DNA of 64,000 nt from Lineus longissimus. Taxonomy: Eukaryota; Nemertea; Pilidiophora; Heteronemertea; Lineidae. The stretch spans positions 6,539,501 through 6,603,500 of the forward strand of contig NC_088325.1 of assembly GCF_910592395.1 (NCBI RefSeq). Direction: 5' to 3'. The notes under the pieces were generated by a model. The model was not told where the DNA came from. It made no database searches and saw only the letters and a program-made list of their open reading frames with translations. The position numbers and the translations under genes were made by a program. Within the stretch, counting starts at the first letter, position 1. Each line of letters opens with the position of its first letter. Shown here in pieces: positions 1-12,300 of this stretch.

Positions 1-1369
1 AATCAAATCAAAAATGGAAATCTTACTCTAAAAGGAACATTCATCGGGGGAGATGTCACATTCAGTGAAGCATCTAATCGCACACCGACCACGCCCGTTT
101 ACGGACCGCGCGATTTTTCTCCAAGGTTGCGCTACTGATCGCATTCCTGGCGCGTGGGCTGTGAAAATGAAAATCAATAGATTTCAAATGACATAAATAA
201 ACTCCATCATAACATAACAATATAGCACGGGGTAGTCTATTCTTTCGGTCTCATCTGACCCAGTTTAGTGGGAACTCAATATTGTACTGCTCTACAGAGT
301 TGCGTTTCTCAGCGAACACAAAATATCGTATTTGCTCGAGCATGAAGTCGTTAAACTGCAGGGTTTATGTACGGAAATACATAGGATGTGCACTATCGAA
401 GGCGTTTAAGTAGGTTACTACTATTATCCCCCCAAGTAAGTCATTTGACCATACATGCCATATGCGCCCTTAAAAAGGTTGTTGTGGGCCTTCTCTTGCG
501 TGTCGGGTCAAGACCATCACTCCGGCCTTGTGCGACATACTTCATGCCAACTCCACGGATTATCAACCCGTTTTCATATGTGTGCCTTTAAAAGCTTTAT
601 TATCAGGAATAATAAATAATATCGCATATACAACGTTTTGTGGACCTATGTGACTAACTGGTCGATCCATGTATGTATTAGTGACATATATATGGACTTC
701 CCACCGGCAACGCGGAACTACCTATATACACAGTGACATGGACCTGATGTAAATGACGAGCTATTATGAAACTGCTGTCTACAGTCGCACTGCTATAAGG
801 ATTGCGCCTATGGTTTTGTGCTTAGATGCCGTTGTGAGACTGGATATAAAATTATGAATATTTGGAGAGAGAGGAATCTATGATGTGCATACATAAGTGC
901 GAATTATTGGATGTACCGTAAGATGTACCCTCGTTTGATGGCACTATTCGATGACGGAACTAAAATTAATGGATAAAAGCATATGTGTGTTTCTTAAGTC
1001 ATATTAATGGATTATAATGGGAGAACAACGCAAGTTTAGGGCCTACACGAAAGCGCATACCTAGGTATGTATACACTGTAAGAGCAGTGTAAAAATGTTT
1101 TGATAATAAATGGGTTGCGAAATTCGCGCTGCCATTTCGAATTGCCAATTATTCATACAAATTCCACACGCAAAGGGAATTTCCATTGACATTATCAAGT
1201 ATTGGCCTAACTACAGAATTCGGACAAGATATTGTTCGGAGGCCATGCAGAGCACAAGTGGCAACGTCCTCCAGGGAATACTTTTACCTTTTTGAGGATT
1301 TTGGATTCTTAGATTGGCAAAATGGAGTCACTACAGTTCAGTTTCACCTCAACCAGCTGTATGTAGAGT

Positions 1370-1507
1370 GTCTTCATGGTCAGCCATGTTGGAGGGCAGA
1401 ACAATGATTTGTCTTGCCTGACTTAACTGAATCAAATGCTGTTATGGTCATAAGGGCTTGCTTTCTTTTGACAGCATGGCAGGTGATGACGTCACGTGAA
1501 ACCACTC
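1370..1507. repeat. Dispersed repeat, copy 1 of 3
   Basis: About 140 bp are nearly identical to 3965-4112: both contain a shared stretch around CAGAACAATGATTTGT and end with the motif GTCACGTGAAACCACTC. A third, shorter copy is at 1905-2005. Non-coding; the family is not recognised. Confidence 0.75.
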
Positions 1508-1904
1508 TGAAACAAATGCTCAACACAATGTTCGGGTTGTGTACATTTGCCTGTGTATTGAGCATTTTGTTGTTGTTACTCTCCAGCCCACTTTTTAATG
1601 TGGTTAGCTATCAAAATCATTGATGTCATGAACATTGAAAGATATGAACAACTTGTTGAACATGTTCAAGTAGATTTTTTTTAAAGTTTGTCTATCAAAA
1701 ATATTTAAGTACTTTTGGTTCTCTGTAAACTCCACTTGTGAGAGCATGTGGGCATGCGGGTAAGTTAAGGGTGATAACCTGATAACAAATAAAAAGGTTG
1801 CAGGTATTTTTGCACACCATGTATTGTTTGTGTTTGTGCATGTTTGAGAGGGCTTGTCTAAAACGAACATTTACTGGATTAAAGAAGTAGGCCTATGTGT
1901 CCTG

Positions 1905-2005
1905 AACAAAAGCATTATGCTGTCTTGACCATTTGGGCTTGCTTTCTTTTATTTTGTCTGTCCCTCCACATTGGGAGGTGATGACATCATGTGAAACCAC
2001 TCTCA
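1905..2005. repeat. Dispersed repeat, copy 2 of 3 (partial)
   Basis: This shares GGGCTTGCTTTCTTTT and the GTGAAACCACTCTC end with the copies at 1370-1507 and 3965-4112, but lacks their first half. Confidence 0.6.
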
Positions 2006-3248
2006 TTGTGAGTCAACTTGGAAAAGATCTGAAAAGCCCGAGATAGGCTTATTGAGAAGTAAATGTCGCTGTCCTTTTTGGCCACTCCTCAGAAGCAATT
2101 TGGCCGATTTATTCAAACCTTGTTTTATGGGACCCAACACAATTTCCACGTCAAAAGGCGTCAAAAACCACAATATTTGTTATCTAATTTGAGAAGTTTT
2201 AGAATAGAAATAGATACCTCACTGTCGGTTTTGTTTGTCTCACCAAAACCGCTTCAAATGTACTTCTTCCTCTCAGACTGTAAAACCAAGCTGGGGTTAA
2301 AACTACACTCCTGGGTGTTCACTAAGATTTATTTCAAAGCGAAATGATACGGCACCAGGCCCTCACTATGAATCATTTCAACACCAGCGACTTTCTGGAT
2401 CATACCAGGGTTCCAAGAAACATTCATCGCCCCGTACCCTAATGTCTTCCATCACGACAACAGTGCACGTACGCCTCTTCCTTGATGTACATTCACCGTT
2501 ATCATTCAGAGTGCATGATACATATATCGATTTTTTTTTTCATTCCGTCAACCCAATATTTTGCTTGGTTACCATATTGGTTTAAAATACATGGCACGTT
2601 CTTTAACAGGCCGATGCTGATGACCCGTGATACCAAGCAATGGGGCATGCGATTTTCCGCGTATGAGCATGAACGCGCGTACAAGTTTATATATCCCATG
2701 ACTGAGGTTTGCGGTATTCCCCTGGTTCAATGTTCTCCCGGTTGTATAATTATGTTCCCCGCGTTCTATGTTCCCCTACGATAAAATACCACGGTCGGTA
2801 CAGGGGTGTCTGGTATGGAATATATCAGGGCCGATGATGGGCCTTGGTTGCATGTAGATGCTCATCTATATCAAGTTACAATGTAGGGTGAGATCAGGGC
2901 CGTTCAGGGTTAATAGGAGTAGGTATATTTTCCGACTATCTGGGTGGATCGATTTTACGACAGGTCTGGTGGAGTGAGACATGTGTGCAAGTGCTGAGCA
3001 ACACGGACGTATAGTGGACTAAAAGCGTGTTTCAACGCGGGAACTCTGTTAACCCGTATTTCTGTTAACCCGTATTTCTGCTGTTGTGGGGTAAAAACTA
3101 GATCTAAAAACAGTAATCAATATCTGTTTAAGAAACATCGTTCGCAAACTGAACACCAGTCAAAACGAATGTTAAAATCAGTTAGCGTGGCCATCCTTTA
3201 AACTGAACAATACCTGTATTGCTAATTTTCCTTTTTCAGACTGACAAC

Positions 3249-3315
3249 ATGTTGATTAATCAAATGAAGAGTCGGTGGTTTTTTGCTGCAGTGGTGTTCC
3301 TTTTTCTTGCTGAAG
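3249..3315 (+). CDS. Receptor exon 1: signal peptide
   Basis: The ATG at 3249 opens a short basic N-terminus (second Met at residue 6, KSR) followed by a hydrophobic core FFAAVVFLFLAEG. The donor is GAAG|GTACGA, phase 1. A start at the internal ATG (3264) would also leave a good signal peptide. Confidence 0.85.
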
Positions 3316-6300
3316 GTACGATATTCTATCTCGTATATATAATGTACGTGTATTGCGGTGGTACTGCAATACGTAACATGCTAAAGTCAGTCGTTCTAAA
3401 TAACCGAATACGCCCAGTCTCGTTTTACACGTAAGCCAAGGCAAAGCACCTTGAGAACACAAACTACTGAGTCAATGTAATGTCAGACTCTAAACTTTCT
3501 GATGCACAATTTTTCAAGCTTACCAAAACTTCACCGACATCCGGTGGGCTCCAACAATGGCATCTGTGGTCACACAAAACGCGATGTGCGACCAAGAACA
3601 ATTGTCCGATATCTTGGAGAGCTGGTCTCACCCCTGCCCCTGGTGAGCGACGGCCTCGAATCGAACATACTCACTGTGCTTTTGCCTAAAACATATCAAG
3701 TTTGAGGTGTTTCTGAATAGAAATTGATACAACCTTGTCAATTTTTGTTGGGATGATCAGCTGAAAATTAAATATGTCATAATACATTGTATTTGTCATT
3801 TCAGTGTACGTTCTTGGCGCCGTGACCTTCTTGTCAACCCCTTCAGGGAAAGCCATTTATGGGCAAAATATAGCTTTCAAGTGTAACGGTAAGTAAATAC
3901 AGGGTGTTCAATAAAAATCAACAGATGGATTAAATAAATGCCAGCAGAGAAAACAGAAGCTTGTCGAGTGTCTTCACGGTCAGCCACGTTGGAGGGCAGA
4001 ACAATGATTTGTCGTGCCTGACTTAACTGAATCAAATACACCGTCATGGTCATTTGGACTTGCTTTCTTTAGTCTGCACCTCCAACATGACGGGTGATGT
4101 CGTCACGTGAAACCACTCCATACCAATTATGCATGTTATTATCGTTAAATCCATTACGCAGTACGGCTCTGCCCGAGAAGCAAAGTTTTTGTCTCAGATA
4201 GTCTTGGAAAAAAATAATTTTGGAACGTTATTTATGAAGGAAGGCCCAACAAATTTATCAGTCCAGCTGCTCAGCGGGTCAAAACAGATTGTCCAATGTC
4301 GTCATTTCTAATACTCGTTGTAACAATTTGTGGCTCAAAATGTTGTTCAGAAATGACCCCTCATTTTTATTTCTCAGGAATTTTGTCATCAGCCCTATCG
4401 ATTCACACTATTGACTATGAATATAAAATTTGTTAATCAATATAATTAACTAGCTTAGAAATCACATCTCGATCAGTGAGTTTTTCGAGTGGTGATTATT
4501 GTGAGAGGTGTGGTTGGTGAAGTGCGATGCGTTTTTTATGGCCACTCGATATTATCATTGGTATCATTATTATTAAAACATATTATATATGGTGCGTTTA
4601 TCAAATGCCATGCTCAAATGCACCTTACAGATACTAACAGAAACTGAAACTCCTACATGTACATATAGTGGTAAAACACGGCTATGATAAGAATTTAACA
4701 GTTTAAGATATACGTTTTGTATATACAAGTAATAAAATAAATAAGTAATGAGAAAATTGCTAAAATATTTTAAGAAATAAAAGTATACTGTTCTAAGAAG
4801 ATGGGTCTTTAGTTCCCAACTCAAAGTATTGAGGTTTTGAATGACTCTTATGTTGACAGGTAGGGCATTCCAGAGTTTAGGGGCACACACACAGAATGAT
4901 CTCCCTTCAAACACCATCTTTTTGCGAGGTATTGTCAGTATAATACTGGTGGACACTTGTGCTTTTCAAAGCACTCATTTCACCTACAACAGTGAATAAT
5001 CCGGCTAAACATCATCTGTTTCTCTTCAGATTCGGGTGCCTCTGCACCTTGTACCAACAACCCCAGTCTCCCTGAATGCACTTCTACTGGTAAGTGCCTT
5101 CTCTTCGGCAGAGGTTTCTAGCAATATTCTGGCCCGATATATGTGTCCCAATAATGTGTGACTGCTGCCACAGATTCGTGAAAACACACCAAAGGATTCA
5201 AACATTTTACTGAAATTACATGAGAGGTTGATAATGGCGTTTTAAAGTCCATTTTTAAGTGAATGAGATAGCCCCATCCTCTGCGCAAGATCGGAACTCT
5301 ATTTATTGATGGCGTCGTTTCGACCTTGTCTAAATTGGCCGCCATTGCCTCCGAATATGGCCTCGGCTCGGCCTCGACTTTTCGGGCCTCTAAACACGCG
5401 AAAGTTTGCGGCACGGTTGAATAATACATTAAAACATTCTGGTTGAAACTGTCGGTTTTTTACCCGTAACGTATTTGGTTTGTGTAGTCTCATCCCTAAA
5501 CTGAGTACGAATCTGTGGCCGCGGCCATTTTAGTCCCAATACGCTGGAAGCTAGTACTGCCGGAGAGAATATGCTTGAATATTATGTCTGCTTTGGAGAT
5601 TGTTGTGGTCCATGCAGTGTAGAAAACAGCGCATATACAGCGTGGTCCAGATAAAAGACAACTGGATACTTCCACTACCAGAGGGTTAAAACCATATATT
5701 GACAACAATGGATGTGGATGGGGAATCTTTCTAGAAGAAGAATGATACCAAGTTCGACCGATTCTGTTGAGTAGTTTCTGTTGTAGAGACATTTTTGTGA
5801 AGCAAGGTTGGAGTCCCTTGGCTAGGTTCAATGCAGAAAAATAGAACGCTTCTGTTGTAGGTTGCGAAAATCTTGGTGGTGTGCTGAGGCCTGGCCATGC
5901 TAACACGACCTTTACTCAGTTGCAAATGGTCATTAGCAACCTTGTCGACATTATCTCATTCAGTATTATTACCTGACATTTAATCCGCCTACTTACTAAT
6001 AAGTTCAATTTATCGGCACAGTTCGGTTTTTCCTATGGGCGAATGAAGCCTGTCTGTGCTTCACAAAATGGGCTCTAAAAACAAAAACTACTGAGCCAAA
6101 TCGAGTGATCTTGGTATCAATTCTCACCTAGAAAGATTCCCCATCAACTGATATCAATGGTTTTAACCCCCTGGTTGTGGGTTGTGGAAGTATCTTGTTG
6201 CGTTTTTTTCTGGACCATCCCGTATAACACACAGTGTGATGCACACAGATCTTCATATTGTTTCTTCAGACAAAAAGTACAACCAAATTAGCTATACCCA

Positions 6301-9300
6301 TACCTTGGCAAATGGTACAGTGTTGGAATTCGGAACATGCAGCAACCACCTACCCGTTTCGGACTGGAACGTCACGTGGTCATTGTGTGACAAAGTGTCG
6401 AGCTCCCTGACCATCATTAATGTGAGTCTGGACGATGCGGGAAAGTGGAAATGTATCAGTGGAGGTGTCACAGAGATTCTCAGCATCGACGTGCAGTGTA
6501 AGTAAACATACTCTGGGTATGCATTCTTACGGATTGAGAAACGCCAACGTGAATGCCTATTTCATTGTTTGACCTCCAGATAACGAAGGCGAACAATGGG
6601 ATAGGCGTTCTCGTGGACGTTTAGGAGATTTGCGAAAATTCCCTAATGTACAATTTTATGCAATCTATGAACATTAACATGCAACCCATTCTGCATCAGT
6701 GATTGTAAACCACTAATTTAGTGTAGTTTTAGTGTCGAGTTCTGTGTGAGCAGTATTTTCTGCCCGACGACTTAAAAACAAGAAATTTGTGTCCAATACC
6801 TGTCGACTTCTTCTTCATATTTAACGGAATGTTGCTCACTCATCAGTGACAAATTCATGGAACTTGTGGTAAGCCTCTGGCGATTCCATTTCAAGTCCTT
6901 GGTGTCAGTCACCAATGATTCTCTTACTTCAGATCCACCTATGCTGAACTATGAGAATTCTTTCAACTCCCCACCGCCACCCACCCTAGATATCAACCTG
7001 GGCTCAAACTTCGCCTTCAACATTATGGTAAAGGCTAACCCAGGCGTCACCAACTACACTGCAACCTGTCTACGCGCCAACGTGGCATCGCGGCTCAAAC
7101 TTCGGGAGACGACCACCGGCAAGGAATACCTGCTTTCCTTGCAAGCGATGGAATACACCGACTTCGGTAACCACACCTGTCAGATCAAGAACAGCATTGG
7201 TACACTTTTGCTCCAGTATTTATTGATACCAAGAGGTAAGTATAGAGTGATAAAAAAACAAGTTACCGAATTCAGTTGGAGCTTTAAAGTACGTCCAATC
7301 AAATATCAGATAATGGCTTGACAAATACATGTAATGTGAAACGCCACTCCACCTGTGGTGGCTGTACAATATTCTGATCCCTCTGTCTCTGTTTCTCAAG
7401 TAAAAATTACTGTTATACTGACTAACAAACTACTCGCCTTGCGGGCAGATTGAGATGGGCTACACCAAGCACGAATTACATGGGCTAGATAGATTAAAGT
7501 GCATTGCTTTCGGTTCTATTTCCAATATAGATTTGTATAATGGTGCTCCAAGTATTAAAGCAACTGTCTGTGTTCCCTTCAGCATTTCGGTCACCGTGCA
7601 GTCCACAAGTTTTTAATAACCACTTACTCCTTTTAAAATGGAACATGTTTGAAAATATTCTACTAGCTAATTTTAATAGGTACATGTACAGTACATCATA
7701 TACTAGTATTTCACGTCATTCTATTCCTCTAATATAGGAGTTTTGTCATTACCAAAATGCTGAACCCGTCGTCTACTTCTAATTTTGCCAATTTTCATTT
7801 CAGGGCCAACTTTCACGCTTTCCAAAGGTCGGGTCACCGCCGTCTCTGCAACATTAGAATGGCTTCCACAAAATGGCGGACCTTACACTCCAAGCTACAT
7901 CATCTACTACAAGCAGAGTAATCAAACAACATGGATACCTAGCAACGAAAATAAACCCCTGGCACAACCTACTGTTTTAAAAGCAGAATATAAGCAGGGG
8001 AATTTAATGCCAGACTCGTTATATGATTTCAAAGTGACATTAGCAATTGAAGCCATACACCAAATGGATGCCGCGATTTCGAATATCTTACGGCGGGTAC
8101 AGACGTACAGTAAGTTTTCAAATGTAGCGATGATCTCTAAACAGTCCTGATGTTTCTCGTTCTTGAATAAAAATCTAAACCTCTCTATTATGCAATGTAC
8201 TCTCTGTACAATTATTTGATTCATCAAAGAATCCCATTTTCTATTCCAGGTCGACCAAATATCACATCGGGCAACATCCGGGTAACTACCAACACAGAAA
8301 GTGGCGTGACGTACATGGCTTGGGATAAATTCACAGGACATTACACTCACATGAAAGTGAAGTACTGTTTGTTAGACGCCTCGGGGAATGTGGGCACATG
8401 TGATATGCAGACTGTTGGCGACCGCAGACAGTTAAAAATTAAACTCGACTTAACGTATGGAAGGAGCTATTCATTTTATTTCTATGTTATGGATGGCGAC
8501 GATGTTGTATTCGAGTCTGCAGCTCTTGTGGCGAAGAGTACAATAGGTAAGACCATAAAGGAATAAACATAAATGTCTGCAAATAGCAAAATTTTTGTGC
8601 TGAAAGAAAAAAAATCATCACAAATCTTTAATTGGCGGATGGCAAATTTCTCTTGGTAATTTTGACCGCCGAAAATCTCTTTTGTGCTCATTATTTTGGC
8701 GAATCGAGGCTATTGGCAAAATCCACGAAGATAAAACTTTTCGGCGATTTGCAGTCGATAAACCTATGTTCTAAATGTTGTATAGCAATTGAACTATGCT
8801 TTGGAGAGTATCTTCAGAAAAAAATGTCGAGCGGTCATCAGTCCCAAAGTCTGCGCTTTTGGGCGGGGTGGGGGGGGGGGGGATACAGCATATATATTTC
8901 TATTAAACAGCTCTAAATTTTTTCTTCAGATATCAATGGAGGCGTGAAACTCTCTGGTGCTGAGATAGGAGGGATCGTGGTCGGGATAATAGCGGCTTGT
9001 TTGGTGCTAACCGCCGTCATCATCGTAGTGGTCCGCGTGATGAGGAAGAAAAGAGAAGAGAGGTGAGGCGAAATACTAGCTTTCTTCCTGGTTTCCTTGA
9101 ATGCAGCATTTCGAATTTTCATTCCCCTTTTTCATGTTCGGATTGGAATCATCAAAGCTATTACAATTTGAACGCTGCTGTTTAAATGTAATCGTTTGAT
9201 TTTCAGATTAAAAATGCAGACGCACCACAGTGAGAGTACACGAGTTAGAGGGGGTCGTCAAGGAGTGAGGTTCAATGACACGGGTCATGACAACGCTACC

Positions 9301-12300
9301 ATGATCCCAGATCCGTATTACCAAGTGCCGGTCAACAGGAGGGCGGCTAAAGACAACACGCCGAGTTCAACATTAGAGTGTGAAGGAAGTGGGGGTAAGT
9401 CCGCCTTGAGCTTTAGCTATACCGTGAGCTGGGATGGAAAAGTTAAAGTTACGAACTGGCTGTCCATATACAGTAATGAAGTCTCTAGAATATACATGAA
9501 AAATGTGTAATTCCTACGGAGAACGAACTACGAAAGTCTCTTTTGTCATCCAATCCTGTGCTAATTCATTATAAAGCGACACTTCTATATTTAGTTGTAC
9601 GAGGAATGTAGCTCTTCGAAGGGCCTGCGAAACCTGCCTTTATAACAAGGTAATTGCTTTTTATTTCAGTATATGAGACAGTTGAAGATGATGGGTCTAG
9701 ATTTTATGAAGCGTGAGTGCCGAATTTTGCCAGTTTTCTATTTCCCAGCTGGCATGCGGCTAACTGGTTTAAACATACATATAGTGGCATAGAGTTAGTC
9801 TCAAGTCAAGATGGTGAGATCTTTACGATTGTACTGATTGCGAGGCTCTTTTTAGCCGTTTACAAGTTGCGCGTTCGAATATGGAAATCTAGAGGGCGCC
9901 ACTGTTTTACCATTTGGCATGCCAATCTATTGATGCGACTACCACCAAAAAAGCAACTCGGCCCTCAAAAGATTCGAAGTGCCATTTAATGATCCCATGA
10001 ACTTTTGTCTGCAAGGAAACATTAGGAGTCCGCAAACGGTTCTTTTTTTGTCGGTGAAATTCCGGTTGGTTTGAAATCGTCTGAATGTTTGGAGTGAGGA
10101 TCTTCAAAATAGTAAACTTTACCAATGAACGCACATTTTGGATGTTTTTCTTGTGAGGCAGCCATTCTGCCATGCCTCAACGCACATCGATAAGTTGGAA
10201 GGCCTGATAAGATGCTCGGCAATCTGGAGAATTCATTCTCCAGAGTGCATATGCCATCGACATTTACATACGCACTTTTTCAAGCTAAATAACCATGACG
10301 TTACTTTATGCTCTTTCTGTCTGTATAGCTTGGTATGCGTGTGACTCGCTTATCAATCGGTGTTTAATGAGCTTCTGATCGCGTTAACTGAACAATGTTC
10401 CATGGCGCAAAGTTGTTTATTCGGTTTATTTTGGTGCTTTCAGCCCTCTTCCAAGTCCGCCGACCAAACCGTATGACTCCAACATATACACTTCCTTGAA
10501 AGCAGATAGGATATATCTAAATGTTCCACCACCAAGTGAGTAAACTAAAATCATGTGAAATCGATAGGGACTCTCATCACAAAATACGGCAATTTGGAAT
10601 GTGGAGATTTGCTTGGCAAACTGCCTTGGTTTCATTTGAAGCAGTGTTTTTTTAAGAATGCCACAAAAGACGCCGCTTTTAGGAAAACAATGGAGTCCAT
10701 ATGACTGTATTAATATTAGAGGAAACCTGTAGCGAACGTCTATAAAAATGGGAAGTTTTAAACGGTCCGGTTAAAACTTAAGGCGGGAATAAGCTTCCAT
10801 TGATAGATATTAGCAGTTTCGAGTTCCCCTTGGGTAGTTGATTGTGTGAGCTGGGCATCTGGACGCAAGGGCCCAACGCGCCGCGTAGCGGCAAAAAAGC
10901 GAAGCTGGCGAAACATTTATCACGGGTCACCGTCACTTATTATTGGACTTATAGCGCATTTACGGGGTTGCAACTATTTTGCTTTATAGTGTCACCAGGA
11001 AAGAAAAGCATGCGACCTAACGCCGATCTATTTGTATAAAGTGATAATTGGAAGGTATATAGTAGGAAATATCAATAAAATAATCATTCCATGTCGTCTT
11101 TTGAGGGCATTTTTGATTGTAAAAAATATATGTGTACGTCACCGTAGTCTCTGCAATGATAATTTTATCAGAGCAGTCTCGCGCAAGTAGAAGTTCTTTA
11201 CCTACTAGTTCTTCACTTATTAGTCTCAACGTCTGGCGCAAAGCCAGACGTTTTCCACTACGATTTTACTACGATGTTTGACAATAAGGAGCAGTGCGCG
11301 AGATATGCTAATGAGCAGACTTCCCTCGCTTGAGTTTCTGAAGAATGTTCCATATCGCGCTCAGCTCATCACTGCTGATTATGACAGGCGTGCAGCGGTA
11401 GGTATCTGCTCCCCAACTTCCACCCTAATACGGTACAATAAGTTACCATTTGATGAGAATGGGACAATGCCCTCACTGTGTATGGAGTCATAGGGATAAG
11501 AAGACATTATTCATTAGTGTTGGTACAAGTGATTTTGCCCAAAAAGCATGCGCATTCAAAAAACAAAATATGCAAGGTATCACGTACATGACCATGACGA
11601 CCATGCAGAAAGTGCACTGGCCAGTGCATACCCTATGGCTATGTATAGTAAACATGGTAAACATGAACAACATCATTATTCATCGGCAGTTCATTTTACT
11701 CCGAGCTTTTCCTGAAACATATTGCCATGATGATTAGGCCTACCATGTACCATGACCAATAACGGCACTAGATCATGTAGATGTCAACAAGTTCACATGA
11801 ACCGTATAATCCCGCATAATCCCGCATGGCGCATGTGGGGCATGCGTCTAAACCAAAGCCCCAAAATCACTTGTTTTGGTCTATTTCACTTGTGTTTCCC
11901 CCGTCATTTACAGTTATACATTTACAGTTTACAATCCCCGATCATGGCCCAACAAAAGGTCATCGGTTGACTAAAGCCAAGGAACACAACTGTTCAATGG
12001 ATTTATAGTTGAATGCGATCAAACTACGTCTTTTCAATCGTGGATTGTAAATTTAACCCCATGGGCCTAGGGAAGGCCCTATAACAATACTTTCGACACA
12101 GTTATTATCTCTGCTGCCTCCACCATGTTACACACAGTGCTCACTGCTGATTCTAAAATGCGCCACCTGGTCAATTGCACTATCGTCATCACCTCATCAT
12201 ACTTCATTGACATTACAGGCACACATTGACATAGACCACTGTTGCAATCAACGACACAGTCGCTATCCAAGTAGCATTATAGAGGTAATTATCATTATCA

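Larger units (their letters stand above)
1..3248. other. No gene seen; upstream region of the receptor gene
   Basis: No ORF here has exon-like features or a recognisable domain. The stretch holds two copies of a dispersed repeat (see 1370-1507) and a fragment near 2190-2260 that recurs inverted near 24270-24330. The promoter of the receptor at 3249 probably lies in the last part, but I see no convincing TATA/Inr pair. Confidence 0.5.
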
